Positions 11,581 through 21,252 are shown, counted from the stretch's first letter. The stretch: 64,000 bases of DNA from Pseudomonas neustonica (GCF_003797945.1 NZ_RKKU01000001.1:186001-250000); one strand, 5' to 3'. Numbers and translations: made by a program. Notes: a model not told the origin generated them from the sequence alone.

Positions 11581-12598
11581 TTTTGCGCTGCTCATTCTTG
11601 CGTTCTTCGCGCTCGATTTCCTGCAGTACTTCAAAGCGATCGTAGGCTTCCACAATGCGCTGTACCAGTGGGTGGCGCACTACATCTTTGGACAGGAAGT
11701 GGGTGAAGCCGATGCCGGGTACGTCTTTCAGTACCTGAATAACATGGGCGAGCCCCGACTTGGTGCCGCGTGGCAGGTCTACCTGGGTGATGTCGCCGGT
11801 GATGACGGCGGTAGAGCCAAAGCCGATGCGCGTCAGGAACATCTTCATTTGCTCGAGCGTCGTGTTCTGGCTCTCATCAAGAATGATGAAGCTGTTGTTC
11901 AGTGTGCGGCCACGCATATAAGCCAGTGGCGCGACTTCGATGACCTGCTTCTCGATTAGCTTAGTGACCTGTTCAAAGCCAAGCATTTCGTAGAGCGCGT
12001 CGTAAAGGGGGCGCAGGTAGGGATCGATTTTTTGCGCCAGGTCACCGGGCAAAAAGCCAAGCTTCTCGCCAGCTTCTACTGCCGGGCGTACCAGCAGGAT
12101 GCGGCTGATCTGCTCGCGCTCAAGCGCATCTACCGCGCAGGCTACCGCGAGATACGTCTTGCCGGTACCCGCCGGGCCAACACCAAAGTTGATGTCGTGT
12201 TCCAGGATCGAGCGCACATAGCTTTGCTGGTTCGGACCACGCGGCTGAATGGTCATGCGGCGCGTACGCAGAATGACCGGCTTGCCGTCACCGCTCTGGT
12301 TGAGGGCTTCGCTCAGGCTTTCAAGGCCAGACTCCTGCAAAAAAAGATGCACTGTATCTGGGCTCAGGTCCTTGCTGTCACGGGTTTCACGGTACAGCTG
12401 GCGCAGCACGGCTTCGGCGGAGCGGGTGATGGCTTCCTCGCCAATCAGCTCGAAGTGATTGCCGCGATTGCGCACCTCAATGCCGAGGCGCTGCTCGATC
12501 AGGTGGAGATTGTCGTCGAACTGGCCGCAGAGGGCGGCAAAGCGCCGAGGATCGACGGGTTCGATGCTAAAACGATGAATATGTAGAGGTGCGTTCAA
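11570..12598 (-). CDS. phoH: PhoH-family ATPase (YbeZ) with likely TTG start
   Basis: PhoH/YbeZ is a P-loop ATPase related to the helicase core of superfamily 1 and works with YbeY in RNA metabolism. Walker A is visible as [11 protein letters not shown] and Walker B as [10 protein letters not shown]. No ATG fits the family N-terminus, and the conserved start MNAPL.. aligns with a TTG at 12596-12598 (TTG AAC GCA CCT), giving 342 residues. A GGA seven bases upstream is a weak Shine-Dalgarno. The frame remains open upstream, so a longer product cannot be excluded. It heads a phoH-ybeY-corC-lnt run downstream of miaB. Confidence 0.93.
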   Translation of the reverse strand: MNAPLHIHRFSIEPVDPRRFAALCGQFDDNLHLIEQRLGIEVRNRGNHFELIGEEAITRSAEAVLRQLYRETRDSKDLSPDTVHLFLQESGLESLSEALNQSGDGKPVILRTRRMTIQPRGPNQQSYVRSILEHDINFGVGPAGTGKTYLAVACAVDALEREQISRILLVRPAVEAGEKLGFLPGDLAQKIDPYLRPLYDALYEMLGFEQVTKLIEKQVIEVAPLAYMRGRTLNNSFIILDESQNTTLEQMKMFLTRIGFGSTAVITGDITQVDLPRGTKSGLAHVIQVLKDVPGIGFTHFLSKDVVRHPLVQRIVEAYDRFEVLQEIEREERKNEQRKNEH

Positions 12599-12670
12599 AA
12601 TAGTCCGTAGGTCGCCAGGTGGCTTGGAAGAAACGACAGAATAGCGCGCAATTTGGAGCCTGCAAAGCAC

Positions 12671-12713
12671 TGCCAATGTCTGATGGTCGCAAGCCAGCCA
12701 TCAGACATTGGCA
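12671..12713. promoter_or_regulatory. Perfect 16-bp inverted repeat between miaB and phoH
   Basis: TGCCAATGTCTGATGG at 12671-12686 and its exact reverse complement at 12698-12713 flank an 11-base loop. It begins 29 bases after the miaB stop in transcript direction and ends about 70 bases before the phoH start codon. No U-tract follows on either strand, so it is not a standard intrinsic terminator. It may be an RNA processing or stability hairpin, a Rho-type stop aid, or a protein-binding palindrome. Confidence 0.6.
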
Positions 12714-12742
12714 TATCACTATTGCTTGGCGAGCAGATCGCG

Positions 12743-14083
12743 TTAATGCAGCGTCTCGCTGATCAGAGTGCCGCGCAGGGAGTGGGGCAAGGCTTCGTCG
12801 ATAAGCACGTCAACAAACTGCCCGATCAGTTGCGGGTTGTTGCTGCGGAAATTGACGATGCGGTTGTGCTCGGTGCGGCCCTGCAGCATGCCAGGGTCTT
12901 TTTTCGAGTAGTCGGTCACCAGAATGCGCTGGGTGGTGCCAGCCATGCGGCGGCTGTTCTCGAAGCCCTGCTGGTTGAGGCGGTTCTGCAAAATCTGCAG
13001 TCGCTGCTTCTTGACCTCATCCGGCGTATTGTCCGGCAGGTCGGCAGCCGGTGTCCCCGGGCGCGAGCTGTAGATAAAGGAATACGAGAAATCGAAGCCT
13101 ACATCCTCTACCAATTTCATCGTCTGCTCGAAGTCACGATCGGTTTCGCCAGGGAAGCCGATAATAAAATCGGAGCTGAGAATGATGTCCGGTACGGCGG
13201 CTTTCAGCTTGCGAATCCGCGACTTGTATTCCAGTGCGGTGTGGTTGCGCTTCATGCCGGCCAATACCCGGTCAGAGCCCGATTGCACTGGCAGGTGCAG
13301 GTATTTCACCAGCTCTGGCACTTCGGCATGGGCCTGGATCAGGCTGTCGGAGAATTCCAGTGGGTGCGAGGTGGTGTAGCGAATGCGATCAATGCCATCA
13401 ATCGCGGCAACAACGCGAATCAGATCGGCGAGGTCGGCCACGCTGCCGTCATGGGTCACGCCGCGAAAGCCGTTCACGTTCTGGCCCAGCAGGGTGACTT
13501 CACGCACGCCATTTTCGGCCAGGTGGATTACCTCAGCCAATACATCATCAAAGGGCCGACTGACTTCTTCACCACGGGTGTAGGGCACCACGCAGAAGCT
13601 GCAGTACTTGCTGCAACCTTCCATGATGGAAACAAAGGCGGTGGGGCCATCAACGCGCGGTTCTGGCAGGCGATCGAACTTTTCGATCTCGGGGAAGCTG
13701 ATATCCACCTGCGGCTTGTGCGTGGTGCGCGCGGCGTCAATCATTTCTGGCAAGCGGTGCAACGTCTGCGGGCCAAAGACCACGTCAACGTAGGAGGCAC
13801 GGCTGCGGATCGCATCGCCTTCCTGACTGGCCACGCAACCACCGACGCCGATAATCAAATCGGGGTTCTTTTCTTTCAGTGGGCGCCAACGACCGAGTTG
13901 GGAAAACACCTTTTCCTGTGCCTTCTCGCGGATCGAACAGGTGTTGAGCAGAATGACATCTGCGTCTTCTGCGCGGTCGGTCAGCTCCATTGCCTGGTGC
14001 TCACCGAGCAGGTCTACCATACGAGAACTGTCGTACTCGTTCATTTGGCAACCGTGGGTCTGGATAAAGAGTTTCTTGGCCAT
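12743..14083 (-). CDS. miaB: tRNA-2-methylthio-N6-dimethylallyladenosine synthase
   Basis: MiaB is a radical-SAM enzyme that adds the methylthio group to i6A37 of tRNAs. The ATG at 14081-14083 gives [19 protein letters not shown] and 446 residues, matching the family; more upstream ATGs lie in the likely leader. The three N-terminal cysteines (Cys12 in HGCQMN, Cys49 in [11 protein letters not shown], and one in [11 protein letters not shown] near residue 83) bind the auxiliary cluster. [15 protein letters not shown] is the CxxxCxxC radical-SAM motif. A TRAM domain forms the C-terminus. It is divergent from the DUF1820 gene. Confidence 0.96.
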   Translation of the reverse strand: MAKKLFIQTHGCQMNEYDSSRMVDLLGEHQAMELTDRAEDADVILLNTCSIREKAQEKVFSQLGRWRPLKEKNPDLIIGVGGCVASQEGDAIRSRASYVDVVFGPQTLHRLPEMIDAARTTHKPQVDISFPEIEKFDRLPEPRVDGPTAFVSIMEGCSKYCSFCVVPYTRGEEVSRPFDDVLAEVIHLAENGVREVTLLGQNVNGFRGVTHDGSVADLADLIRVVAAIDGIDRIRYTTSHPLEFSDSLIQAHAEVPELVKYLHLPVQSGSDRVLAGMKRNHTALEYKSRIRKLKAAVPDIILSSDFIIGFPGETDRDFEQTMKLVEDVGFDFSYSFIYSSRPGTPAADLPDNTPDEVKKQRLQILQNRLNQQGFENSRRMAGTTQRILVTDYSKKDPGMLQGRTEHNRIVNFRSNNPQLIGQFVDVLIDEALPHSLRGTLISETLH

Positions 14084-14119
14084 GGGATATGTGCTGAGCA
14101 TCGCTTGAGAAAAGGGGCG

Positions 14120-14125
14120 ATTATA
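14120..14125 (-). promoter_or_regulatory. Candidate -10 element for miaB
   Basis: On the minus strand the bases read TATAAT, a perfect sigma-70 -10 hexamer, about 37 bases ahead of the miaB start codon. The matching -35 position (TAACAA, 17-base spacer) is poor, so this is a plausible but unproven promoter. Confidence 0.4.
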
Positions 14126-14141
14126 CACACAAGCGAGGGCC

Positions 14142-14169
14142 TTTGTTATGCCCCGCGCTGTGCTATGAT
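14142..14169 (+). promoter_or_regulatory. Candidate sigma-70 promoter for DUF1820 gene
   Basis: TTTGTT at 14142-14147 and TATGAT at 14164-14169 are separated by 16 bases and face the gene at 14235. They overlap the divergent miaB promoter candidate. Both hexamers are imperfect. Confidence 0.3.
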
Positions 14170-14234
14170 GCGCGCCCGCTAAACGGCAGCTGCCGTGGCG
14201 TCCACGGTTTTTTAAAGGTTTTGGTCATCCCGCT

Positions 14235-14570
14235 ATGAGTAAAGAAAGTCAGCCGGTCTTTCGGATTATCTTCAACAACCAGGGACAGGTGTTTGAACTC
14301 TACGCACAGCAGATTTTTCAGAGCGAGCTGTGGGGCTTCATGGAGATCGAAGAGTTGATCTTCGGTGAGCGCTCGCAACTGGTGGTCGATCCGGGCGAAG
14401 AAAAGCTAAAAAATCAGTTTGATGGCGTCAAGCGCAGCTTTATTCCAGTGCACTCGATCATTCGTATCGACGAAGTTGAGCGCGTGGGCACGGCCAAGAT
14501 CAGTGAGGCCAAGGGTGATAGTGGTAGCAATGTGATGCATTTTCCGATGCCGCCGCGGTCGGATAGCTGA
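14235..14570 (+). CDS. DUF1820 family protein
   Basis: This 111-residue cytoplasmic protein belongs to the conserved gammaproteobacterial DUF1820 family, recognised from MSKESQPVFRIIFNNQGQVFELYA and the central GFMEIEELIFGE segment. Its function is unknown. Its place next to miaB is conserved in Pseudomonas. The last 25 residues are polar and probably disordered. A short hairpin (TGGGCTT / AAGCCCA, 14613-14631) lies downstream but has no proper T-tract. Confidence 0.88.
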   Translation: MSKESQPVFRIIFNNQGQVFELYAQQIFQSELWGFMEIEELIFGERSQLVVDPGEEKLKNQFDGVKRSFIPVHSIIRIDEVERVGTAKISEAKGDSGSNVMHFPMPPRSDS

Positions 14571-14599
14571 CCAGGCTGGGCGCTAGCTCCACAGGATGG

Positions 14600-15180
14600 A
14601 TACGGTCCAGATTGGGCTTTCTGCAAGCCCAGTAACGTAAAAAAGCTCACGCGACTTTCGGGTTTAGCTACTTTTCCTGCTGTTGGTGAGCATGCCTTTC
14701 GCCTTTTTCCGGCGAGTTACTTTTCTTTGAATGGCCAAAGAAAAGATAACCAAAAGAAATCCACCCAACCAAGCTAGCCTGCGGCTTCTCTGCGTTACGC
14801 GGTGTTGAGCGCGCCTGCGGAACTCGCTTCGCTCAGGCTAGGCGCCCCCAACATTCCTCGGCTCAATCGCTCAACCCCTGCGTTACTCGACAGCTTGGAA
14901 CGGGGATTTATGGCGAGCCACCGCGTGATTTTTGAGTTTGATTGTCTGGCCTGACCTCTTGCGCAAAAGGCCTGTGACTGCACGTACTATCTAATCCCAT
15001 CTGAGCGGGCGAGCAACGCAGCGTACCCGCAGGGCCGCGCAGCTGGGTGCCCTGGGGGATCGCTAAGGGGGCATGGGCAAACATGCCCCCTTGGCTCGCC
15101 TAAAGGCGAAAACGTAAGTGAGTTAAAACACCAGCTTCAAGCATCATGAGCGAGTTTCGTTGGACGTTATGCCAAGCCTA
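14600..15180. repeat. Long non-coding stretch resembling a dispersed intergenic repeat
   Basis: The 626 bases between DUF1820 and the Sel1 gene contain no credible gene. A perfect 10-bp inverted repeat (CTTTTCTTTG, loop AATGGC, CAAAGAAAAG) lies at 14720-14745. It is embedded in a GTTACTTTTCTTTG...CAAAGAAAAG-ATAACCAAAAGAAA context that I recall as a motif repeated in many gammaproteobacterial genomes and often mis-annotated as small ORFs. A second perfect hairpin (AAGGGGGCATG, loop GGCAAA, CATGCCCCCTT) is at 15065-15092. The base composition shifts from that of neighbouring genes. Only one copy is in the window, so repetitiveness is from memory, not shown here. Confidence 0.4.
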
Positions 15181-15196
15181 AACAAGGCGGCGAAGA

Positions 15197-15802
15197 CTAC
15201 TCCAACAATTCCTCAATCTCTTCCGCATTAGACTCAGGCCGCAACTGAGGCTCTTCCGTCTTGAGCGTCCCACTCAACTGCTCTTCCCGAATCTGCGCCA
15301 GATAATCCCGAAACAGCGTACCCAGTACATGGGTGGCGGCACTCATTTCCTGCTGATTCATCTGCAGTGCGACCAGGTCGGCACTGTCCATGGCGGCGTC
15401 ATGGCCGTTAATGGACGCCATTTTCAGAATGACGTAAGCCTGCGGCAGGTTGCGCTGCACCCCTTCACCCTTGAAGTGCATCATGCCGAGGCGGTATTGC
15501 GCGCGGGGTTCGCCTTGAATAGAGGCTTGTTCCAGCCATTGCAGGGCAGTCTCGTAGTTCTGCTCCACGCGCTCGCCACTGAAGTAGAGTTGGCCCAGTT
15601 CGTATTGCGCCTTCATGTCGCCCTTGTCTGCCGCACTGATACAGGTATCGATCGCCAGCTGCAGGCTGTCGTTGTTCACGCGCTCGAAGGCGCAGCGATC
15701 GTTGGCGCTGATCAGTAGTGTATTGTCAGTCTCTGCATTGGCCTGGATGGCGGGCGCGAGCAATAAACCGATCAGTGTGAGCCTTGGCAGCAGGCGGTGC
15801 AT
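15197..15802 (-). CDS. Exported Sel1-repeat (TPR-like) protein
   Basis: This 201-residue protein has a Sec signal peptide (MHRLLPRLTLIGLLLAPAIQ, cleavage likely after ANA near residue 22). Sel1-like repeats follow at about residues 60-135, seen as AQYELGQLYFSGERVEQNYETA and AQYRLGMMHFKGEGVQRNL. Sel1 proteins mediate protein-protein contacts, here in the periplasm. The ATG at 15800-15802 is chosen because it gives the signal peptide and has GAGAGGA upstream. The acidic tail (NAEEIEELLE) is unusual but clean. It follows the membrane-protein gene by 7 bases, at the end of the thiD-thiE-hemL operon. The specific partner is unknown. Confidence 0.82.
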   Translation of the reverse strand: MHRLLPRLTLIGLLLAPAIQANAETDNTLLISANDRCAFERVNNDSLQLAIDTCISAADKGDMKAQYELGQLYFSGERVEQNYETALQWLEQASIQGEPRAQYRLGMMHFKGEGVQRNLPQAYVILKMASINGHDAAMDSADLVALQMNQQEMSAATHVLGTLFRDYLAQIREEQLSGTLKTEEPQLRPESNAEEIEELLE

Positions 15803-15809
15803 GGTGTTT

Positions 15810-16469
15810 TCAGATCCTCTCGGCAGTCGGTTCTTTGGCACTTCGATTAGCGCTATTGTGCGCCTGTTCGCTGAGCAGGCCAACAGTCAGTCCTGCACCT
15901 AGTAGCGCGGGGAATAACCACAGCGCCAGTGCCGAACTGTCGAGGAGGCCAGCCAGTGCCGCCGCGCCGGGGCTAAATAACGGGGCAAGAATGCCGATTG
16001 TGGCGATAATGCCGGCTAATACTGGCCGCAGATCACGGCGTAATATCAGCATGCAGGCAAGTATCAGCAGAGTCAGGCCGATCAGGCTGATGCTCCATTG
16101 ATAGCCGTGTTGCATATCCATGCGACGGGTCAGCTCAAAAGCGGCCATCAGGCCGAGCAGGATGCGCCCCCAGTTTGCGGGCTGCCAACGCAGGCCAAAC
16201 GCCAGGTAGAAGGCGGTCAGGCCCAGCAGTGGCAAGCTGATGCTTTGCGCGGCCAGACCGAGAATCCTTTGGATATGGGTAACAGTTTCACCCAGCGCCA
16301 GGCTGTCCAGAGTCAGCAGCAGACTGCTGGCAGCCGGTAACAGCAGCGCCAGCAAAGACGCGGTGACAGCGCCGCGAGCGTTCTCGTGCAACCTGTTGCG
16401 GCGTTGCCATAACCATAGGCTGAGCCCTAGCAGGGCTGCGCTCAGCAGCCCGTATAGCAAACTCATCAT
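15810..16469 (-). CDS. Hypothetical polytopic membrane protein
   Basis: This 219-residue protein has six or seven hydrophobic segments (for example [18 protein letters not shown] at the N-terminus and [19 protein letters not shown] near residue 185) separated by short basic loops. I recognise no family. Its ATG overlaps the hemL stop as ATGA, so it is translationally coupled to hemL. A similarly placed membrane gene next to hemL exists in Pseudomonas as far as I recall. Any link to tetrapyrrole synthesis is guesswork. Confidence 0.7.
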   Translation of the reverse strand: MMSLLYGLLSAALLGLSLWLWQRRNRLHENARGAVTASLLALLLPAASSLLLTLDSLALGETVTHIQRILGLAAQSISLPLLGLTAFYLAFGLRWQPANWGRILLGLMAAFELTRRMDMQHGYQWSISLIGLTLLILACMLILRRDLRPVLAGIIATIGILAPLFSPGAAALAGLLDSSALALWLFPALLGAGLTVGLLSEQAHNSANRSAKEPTAERI

Positions 16470-17752
16470 AAGGCGGCGAAGGCCTTCTCGGCCGCGTCCA
16501 GGGTGAGCTGCAGCTCGGCATCGCCATGGGCGATGGAAGTAAATCCGGCCTCGAAAGCGCTGGGCGCCAAATACACGCCACCGTCCAGCATCAGGTGGAA
16601 GAACCGCTTGAAGCGTTCACCGTCGCTGGTCATAACGTCATCGAAGGTAACGATCTTGTCTGCGTCAGAAAAGTACAGACCAAACATACCACCGGCCTGG
16701 GTCGTGACGAAGGGCACGCCAGCGGCGTCAGCCCGTTGTTGCAAACCAGCCAGCAGGCGGCTGGTGTAATCGGTCAGCTCATCGTGGAAGCCGTCGCGGC
16801 TGATCAGTTTGAGCGTAGTCAGACCCGCCGCCATGGCCAGTGGGTTGCCGGACAGAGTGCCAGCCTGATAAACCGGACCGAGCGGCGCGATCTGTTCCAT
16901 CACTTCGCGTTTGCCGCCGAAGCAGCCGACCGGCATGCCGCCGCCGATAATCTTGCCGAAAGTAGTCAGGTCCGGTTTAACGCCGTAGAGCGCCTGCGCG
17001 CCGCCAAGGGCCACCCGGAAGCCGGTCATTACTTCATCAAAAATCAGCACTACGCCGTGCTCGTCACAGGCGTCGCGCAGACCTTGCAGGAAGCCCGGCG
17101 CTGGCGGCACACAGTTCATATTGCCTGCTACGGGCTCAACAATGATGCAGGCGACATCTTTACCGACCTCGGCCAGGGTTTCGCGCACTGCGTCGATGTT
17201 GTTGAAGGGCAGGGTGAGCGTGTGCTTGGCAAAAGCGGCGGGTACACCGGCGGAATTGGGCACGCCTTGGGTCAGTGCGCCGGACCCAGCCTTGACCAGC
17301 AGGCTGTCGGAGTGGCCGTGGTAGCAGCCCTCAAACTTGATGATGCTATCGCGGCCGGTGTAGCCCCGCGCCAGCCGGATGGCGCTCATGGTGGCTTCGG
17401 TACCGGAGCTGACCATGCGCACCATATCCATGGAGGGCACCAGCGCGCAGACCAGATCGGCCATTTCGGTTTCCATCGCTGTTGGCGCGCCATAGGACAG
17501 ACCATGCTGTAACTGATTGCGCACGGCATCCAGGACGTCCGGATGGCTGTGGCCCAGAATCATCGGGCCCCAGGAGCCGACATAGTCAACGTAGCGCTTG
17601 TCGTCTTCGTCAGTAACGTAGGCACCTTCGGCGTGCTTGAAAAACAGCGGCGTACCGCCGACGCTTTTAAAGGCGCGCACCGGCGAGTTGACGCCGCCTG
17701 GGATGTGTTTCTGGGCGCTGGCAAACAGGGATTCGGAACGGGACTGAGACAT
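16466..17752 (-). CDS. hemL: Glutamate-1-semialdehyde 2,1-aminomutase
   Basis: HemL converts glutamate-1-semialdehyde to 5-aminolevulinate using PLP, the last step of the C5 pathway to heme. The 428-residue protein carries the PLP-lysine context [19 protein letters not shown] near residue 270, plus the aminotransferase segments [20 protein letters not shown] and [12 protein letters not shown]. The start at 17752 ([14 protein letters not shown]) has GAGAGAG upstream; a TTG five codons earlier is less likely. It follows thiE closely and couples to the next membrane gene. Confidence 0.97.
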   Translation of the reverse strand: MSQSRSESLFASAQKHIPGGVNSPVRAFKSVGGTPLFFKHAEGAYVTDEDDKRYVDYVGSWGPMILGHSHPDVLDAVRNQLQHGLSYGAPTAMETEMADLVCALVPSMDMVRMVSSGTEATMSAIRLARGYTGRDSIIKFEGCYHGHSDSLLVKAGSGALTQGVPNSAGVPAAFAKHTLTLPFNNIDAVRETLAEVGKDVACIIVEPVAGNMNCVPPAPGFLQGLRDACDEHGVVLIFDEVMTGFRVALGGAQALYGVKPDLTTFGKIIGGGMPVGCFGGKREVMEQIAPLGPVYQAGTLSGNPLAMAAGLTTLKLISRDGFHDELTDYTSRLLAGLQQRADAAGVPFVTTQAGGMFGLYFSDADKIVTFDDVMTSDGERFKRFFHLMLDGGVYLAPSAFEAGFTSIAHGDAELQLTLDAAEKAFAAL

Positions 17753-17763
17753 GGTGAACTCTC

Positions 17764-18393
17764 TCAACAGGCATTAATGAGTTGGCTGAAATTGCTGGCA
17801 CGCTGTTGCACGGCGCCAGCATCAGAAGCGCCGAACAGGCCGTTGATCACGGCCAGGTAGTCGGCGCCGGCGCCGAGTAGTTGCGGCGCGTTGTGCAGGG
17901 TGATGCCGCCGATAGCAATGATCGGCAGGGTGAAGCGTTGGCGCGCCTGCTGCAGCAGTACGGGTGTGGCTGCTGGGGCGCCGGGTTTGGTGACCGACTG
18001 AAAGAAGCGGCCAAAGGCAATATAGCTGGCGCCTGCGTTGACGGCCTGGTCGGCTAGCTCAAGGCTGGCGTGACAGGTGGCGCCAATCAACGCCTGCGAA
18101 CCAAGCTGCTGACGTGCTTCATGCAGTGAGCCATCTTCCTGACCCAGGTGCAAACCAACGCCAAGGCGGCTGGCCAGCGCCAGGTCATCGTTGATTATCA
18201 ATTGGCAGTCATAGCGCTTGCACACTTGCGCCAGCTGGCTGGCTTCGTCCAGCCGGCGGCCCCGATCACCTGATTTATCACGGTATTGCAACCAGCGAGC
18301 ACCGCCTTGTAGCGCGGCTTCGACAAAAGGCAGCAGCTTGCCATTGGCCAGCAGTGCGCTGTCAGTAATGGCATACAGGCCGCGTTGGCTCAC
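17764..18393 (-). CDS. thiE: Thiamine-phosphate synthase
   Basis: ThiE joins HMP-pyrophosphate and the thiazole phosphate to make thiamine phosphate. The start is taken as the GTG at 18391-18393 ([15 protein letters not shown]), whose last two bases begin the thiD TGA in a GTGA overlap; upstream sequence in this frame does not resemble ThiE. The 209-residue protein shows the family segments LQYRDKSGD (residues about 35-43), [16 protein letters not shown]-like [15 protein letters not shown] and YIAFGRFF. thiD, thiE and hemL form a tightly packed operon. Confidence 0.95.
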   Translation of the reverse strand: MSQRGLYAITDSALLANGKLLPFVEAALQGGARWLQYRDKSGDRGRRLDEASQLAQVCKRYDCQLIINDDLALASRLGVGLHLGQEDGSLHEARQQLGSQALIGATCHASLELADQAVNAGASYIAFGRFFQSVTKPGAPAATPVLLQQARQRFTLPIIAIGGITLHNAPQLLGAGADYLAVINGLFGASDAGAVQQRASNFSQLINAC

Positions 18394-19190
18394 GAGCAGA
18401 AGTCCAACGGCAGGCGGCGCGGCACGTATTGGCCGTGGCCCGGTTTTTCGGCGTCGCGCAGGGTGCGCCAGGTGTAGTCGAGCGCTGACCTGACAGCGCT
18501 GACCAGATCTTCGCCGAGAGCCAAGCGGCCACTCAGGGCACTGGCTAGTGTGCAGCCGGAGCCATGATAGCTGCCGGGCAGGCGCGCGCAGGTAAAGTCG
18601 TGTTGGCTGCCGTCCTTGCAGTACAAACGGTTGTGAATGTCGGCTTCGTCGCCATGGCCACCGGTGATCAGCAGGTTCTGGCAGTAGGGCAGCAGTTTGG
18701 CTGCGCACTCATCGGCGCTGCCTGTAGGCAGCTCAGCGAGAATGCGTGCTTCGGGCAGATTCGGGGTAGCGATCAAGGCGAGCGGCAGCAGGCGTTCACG
18801 CATGGCAAAACCGACATCCTCTTTACCCAGTGATCCGCCGCCACCGGCGCGTAGTACCGGGTCGCAGACCAAAGGCAAGCCCGGGTTGGCCTGCATGATC
18901 TCGATAATGGTATCGACCATGCCGACACTCCCCAGCATCCCCAGCTTGACGGCAGAGACGGGCATGTCGCTGAGTACGGCATGGGCTTGGGCCAGTACCC
19001 ATTCGCGATCAAGCACGCGGAAGTCTGTGACATCGACGGTGTTTTGCACCGTGAGTGCGGTCACGGCTGGCGCAGCGTGACAGCCTTGGGCCAGCAGCGC
19101 TTCGATGTCAGCCTGCAAGCCGGCGCCGCCGCTCGGGTCATGGCCGGACAGGCAGAGAACGACCGGCTTGAAGGGATTGGGTTGTGGCAT
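18390..19190 (-). CDS. thiD: Hydroxymethylpyrimidine/phosphomethylpyrimidine kinase
   Basis: ThiD phosphorylates HMP and HMP-P for thiamine synthesis. The 266-residue ribokinase-fold protein shows [18 protein letters not shown] near the N-terminus and a [11 protein letters not shown] anion-hole/catalytic region near residue 218 within [14 protein letters not shown]. Length is normal. GGAATCC lies upstream of the ATG. It is the first gene of thiD-thiE-hemL-membrane protein. I looked for a TPP riboswitch upstream and did not find its conserved elements. Confidence 0.95.
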   Translation of the reverse strand: MPQPNPFKPVVLCLSGHDPSGGAGLQADIEALLAQGCHAAPAVTALTVQNTVDVTDFRVLDREWVLAQAHAVLSDMPVSAVKLGMLGSVGMVDTIIEIMQANPGLPLVCDPVLRAGGGGSLGKEDVGFAMRERLLPLALIATPNLPEARILAELPTGSADECAAKLLPYCQNLLITGGHGDEADIHNRLYCKDGSQHDFTCARLPGSYHGSGCTLASALSGRLALGEDLVSAVRSALDYTWRTLRDAEKPGHGQYVPRRLPLDFCS

Positions 19191-19224
19191 CTATCTGGAT
19201 TCCAACTCGTTGGCTATGCATTGG

Positions 19225-19260
19225 GCAGGGCTTGCGGCATGCGTGCGGCACAAGCCCTGC
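19225..19260. promoter_or_regulatory. Perfect 10-bp hairpin upstream of thiD
   Basis: GCAGGGCTTG at 19225-19234 pairs exactly with CAAGCCCTGC at 19251-19260 across a 16-base loop. It lies between the DUF1835 gene and thiD, both read leftward, about 35 bases before the thiD start. It lacks a T-tract. It may separate the two transcripts or modulate thiD. Confidence 0.4.
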
Positions 19261-19315
19261 GAAACAGTGCGCTAGCTTATCATCTCAGACCGCTGTCGGG
19301 CAGCGGTGCGACGTC

Positions 19316-20584
19316 TCAGCGGTGGTGATAATGCAGTTGCTGTTGTGCGGCGTCGTAGCGCCAATGCGGCTGCGCGGGTGTTAATTTGACTCCGCCAACC
19401 CAATAGCCGCTGGCGCGGGCGGCAAAGCCATCAGCCTCGCCAAGCAGCACCGCCTGGCCTTTCGCGGTGAGGCGTAGCGGACGTTGTGGCCAGTCTGGCT
19501 GGTGGTCGTCGATTTGCAGCAGCGGTGTGTCGCCGAGCAGCAGCGGCTGTAATAGCCACCAGAACATCATATCGCCAAGGTAGGGCAGCGGCTCGTGCGT
19601 GACCATCAGCTCACGAAAGACCTGCCCGACGGTCAGCGACTCGCTTTGCTGAACAATCTGCAGTGTTAGTCGCTCGGTCAGGCCCAAGCCATCGTGCTGG
19701 CCAGGCAACTGCTGCAAATGCCGCTCCAGCGCCTTGCCCAGCATGGGTAACGCGGGTGTGCCCTGTTTTATCAGCCGTAACAGGGCTTGCGGACTTGGCG
19801 CAGTCAGTGCGTGCCAAGCTTGCGTACCCAGTTCCAGCAACGCATCACTGACTGGTTGGCGCTGTGGCCACAGCCAACTGAGCAGGTCGGGTGCCAACTG
19901 GCCAATACCGATGAAGCGTTTTACGCCTGGAATCTGGTCGACGGCAACGAGTTCGATTTTTGCTGTTGGTTTTAGCTGCTGTAATTGCTGCAGTAGATAC
20001 GCAAGGATCAACTGGTCGTAGCTGTCGTGCTCAAACCAGAGCACGATGCGTTGGTAATGACCCAGCTGCTGCAGACACTGGTAGCTCTTTTGTTGGCGTG
20101 CGAGCGCATCGGCGGGCGCCAGATCAAAGGCCTCAGCGAGAAAGTCAGCGCGTTCGCGTAAAAGCGCTTCAGGTGCCTGGTCGCTGAGCGGGCCGATGCA
20201 GTAGGGATCGGAAAATTCCAGAAAGTCGCCATTGAAGCCGGCGATAGTAAGACTGTGCTGAATATCACTGCCGCAGCGGATGTGCAGAGTACGCAAATCC
20301 TGGTCACCGTGGCGCAGCAGTTTGCGGCTGGCATGATCAAGACTATCGATATGCGCTTTCAATTTGGGCCAGCTGCTGAAGCCGGCTTCGCGGGCGATCA
20401 CCAACTGGGCTTCGGCCAAACGCAGTGCTTCGCTGCGCGGCGGTAACCAACGGCTGATGCGCAACAACGCTTCGTTGTCGCCCGCTTTGAGCGCTTTCAG
20501 CAGCTCTTTGGCGCGCTTGCGCTGCTGTTCGAGGTTGATGCGGCCGTGACTAATCGGGTTGCTTGGTGCTTTGGTCGTGGACAT
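19316..20584 (-). CDS. DUF1835 domain-containing protein
   Basis: This 422-residue soluble protein has a DUF1835 domain recognisable around residues 95-215 (LHIRCGSDIQHSLTIAGFNGDFLEFSDPYCIGPL and later IVLWFEHDSYDQLILAYLL). A basic helical N-terminus (EQQRKRAKELLKALKAGD, residues about 19-36) precedes it, and a C-terminal domain of the DUF3658-like kind follows. Function is unknown. In this family the histidine and aspartate of WFEHDSYDQ are strongly conserved. It appears monocistronic. Confidence 0.8.
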   Translation of the reverse strand: MSTTKAPSNPISHGRINLEQQRKRAKELLKALKAGDNEALLRISRWLPPRSEALRLAEAQLVIAREAGFSSWPKLKAHIDSLDHASRKLLRHGDQDLRTLHIRCGSDIQHSLTIAGFNGDFLEFSDPYCIGPLSDQAPEALLRERADFLAEAFDLAPADALARQQKSYQCLQQLGHYQRIVLWFEHDSYDQLILAYLLQQLQQLKPTAKIELVAVDQIPGVKRFIGIGQLAPDLLSWLWPQRQPVSDALLELGTQAWHALTAPSPQALLRLIKQGTPALPMLGKALERHLQQLPGQHDGLGLTERLTLQIVQQSESLTVGQVFRELMVTHEPLPYLGDMMFWWLLQPLLLGDTPLLQIDDHQPDWPQRPLRLTAKGQAVLLGEADGFAARASGYWVGGVKLTPAQPHWRYDAAQQQLHYHHR

Positions 20585-20822
20585 ACGATTCCCTTATCGG
20601 GCCTGTGTCCGCCAGGCAGGCTGGGTGTCGTATGAATAAACAGGTGTTGGGTACAGCGGGCGCAGCCCTTTCCGCGAACGGGGACGCCAATCGGCGTGTG
20701 TTGCAGATGTTCACTGCTTGTCTGCCGGTTGTCAATGATGTCGCCTGTGGCGCCTTATAAGCTTGTTGACTTACACTGGTCCAACAATGAACACCTGACT
20801 AAATCGATAATAAGGGTGCTAC

Positions 20823-21245
20823 ATGAAAGCGATAGATCAATGGTTCGACGAGTACGGCGAAAGCCATCTCAACCCCGTCAACAAGTTGCTGCACTGGATC
20901 TGCGTCCCGCTGATCACCTTTAGTGTGCTGGGCATTCTGTGGGCGATTCATCCCTGGGTATCCATGCTTGCGGTAGCTGCGGCTCTGGCCTTTTACCTTA
21001 CGCTCTCATGGCGCATTGCTGCTGTGATGCTAGTGATCTCGCTCTTGATGTTGTTGATTTTGAGCATGATGACCTACGTGTTCTGGCCCTGCGTAGCCGT
21101 CTTTGTAGTGGCTTGGGTTGGCCAGTTCATTGGTCATCATCTGGAAGGTAAAAAACCGTCTTTTTTCAAGGATGTACAGTTCCTGCTGATCGGCCCAATC
21201 TGGCTGTTGGGGTTTGTGTTTCGTCTGTTTGGCTTGCGTTGCTAA
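20823..21245 (+). CDS. Mpo1/DUF962-family membrane protein
   Basis: This 140-residue protein with four hydrophobic segments matches the DUF962 (YGL010w/Mpo1) family. The opening FDEYGESHLNPVNKLLHWICVPL and GQFIGHHLEGKKPSFFKDVQFLLIGPIWLL near residue 100 are the family hallmarks, including the conserved histidines (H15, H24 and the GHH pair). Yeast Mpo1 is an iron-dependent dioxygenase of 2-hydroxy fatty acids; whether this protein has that activity is inferred from family only. It converges on rluE, with only seven bases between the stops. Confidence 0.85.
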   Translation: MKAIDQWFDEYGESHLNPVNKLLHWICVPLITFSVLGILWAIHPWVSMLAVAAALAFYLTLSWRIAAVMLVISLLMLLILSMMTYVFWPCVAVFVVAWVGQFIGHHLEGKKPSFFKDVQFLLIGPIWLLGFVFRLFGLRC

Positions 21246-21252
21246 CATTTTA

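Noticed and set aside
12653-14182. A 509-codon open frame antisense to miaB
   Set aside because: It has no recognisable domain or ribosome site, and its length comes from the codon bias of miaB on the other strand.
14795-14983. Small ORF inside the repeat-like stretch
   Set aside because: Such frames in this type of repeat are a known source of false hypothetical proteins; there is no ribosome site.
16526-17512. A 328-codon open frame antisense to hemL
   Set aside because: HemL is conserved along its full length; this frame is a shadow.
19191-19315. TPP riboswitch upstream of thiD (a CTGAGA is present)
   Set aside because: The second conserved part (ACCTGA...GGTAATACC-type) is missing, so the motif is not supported.
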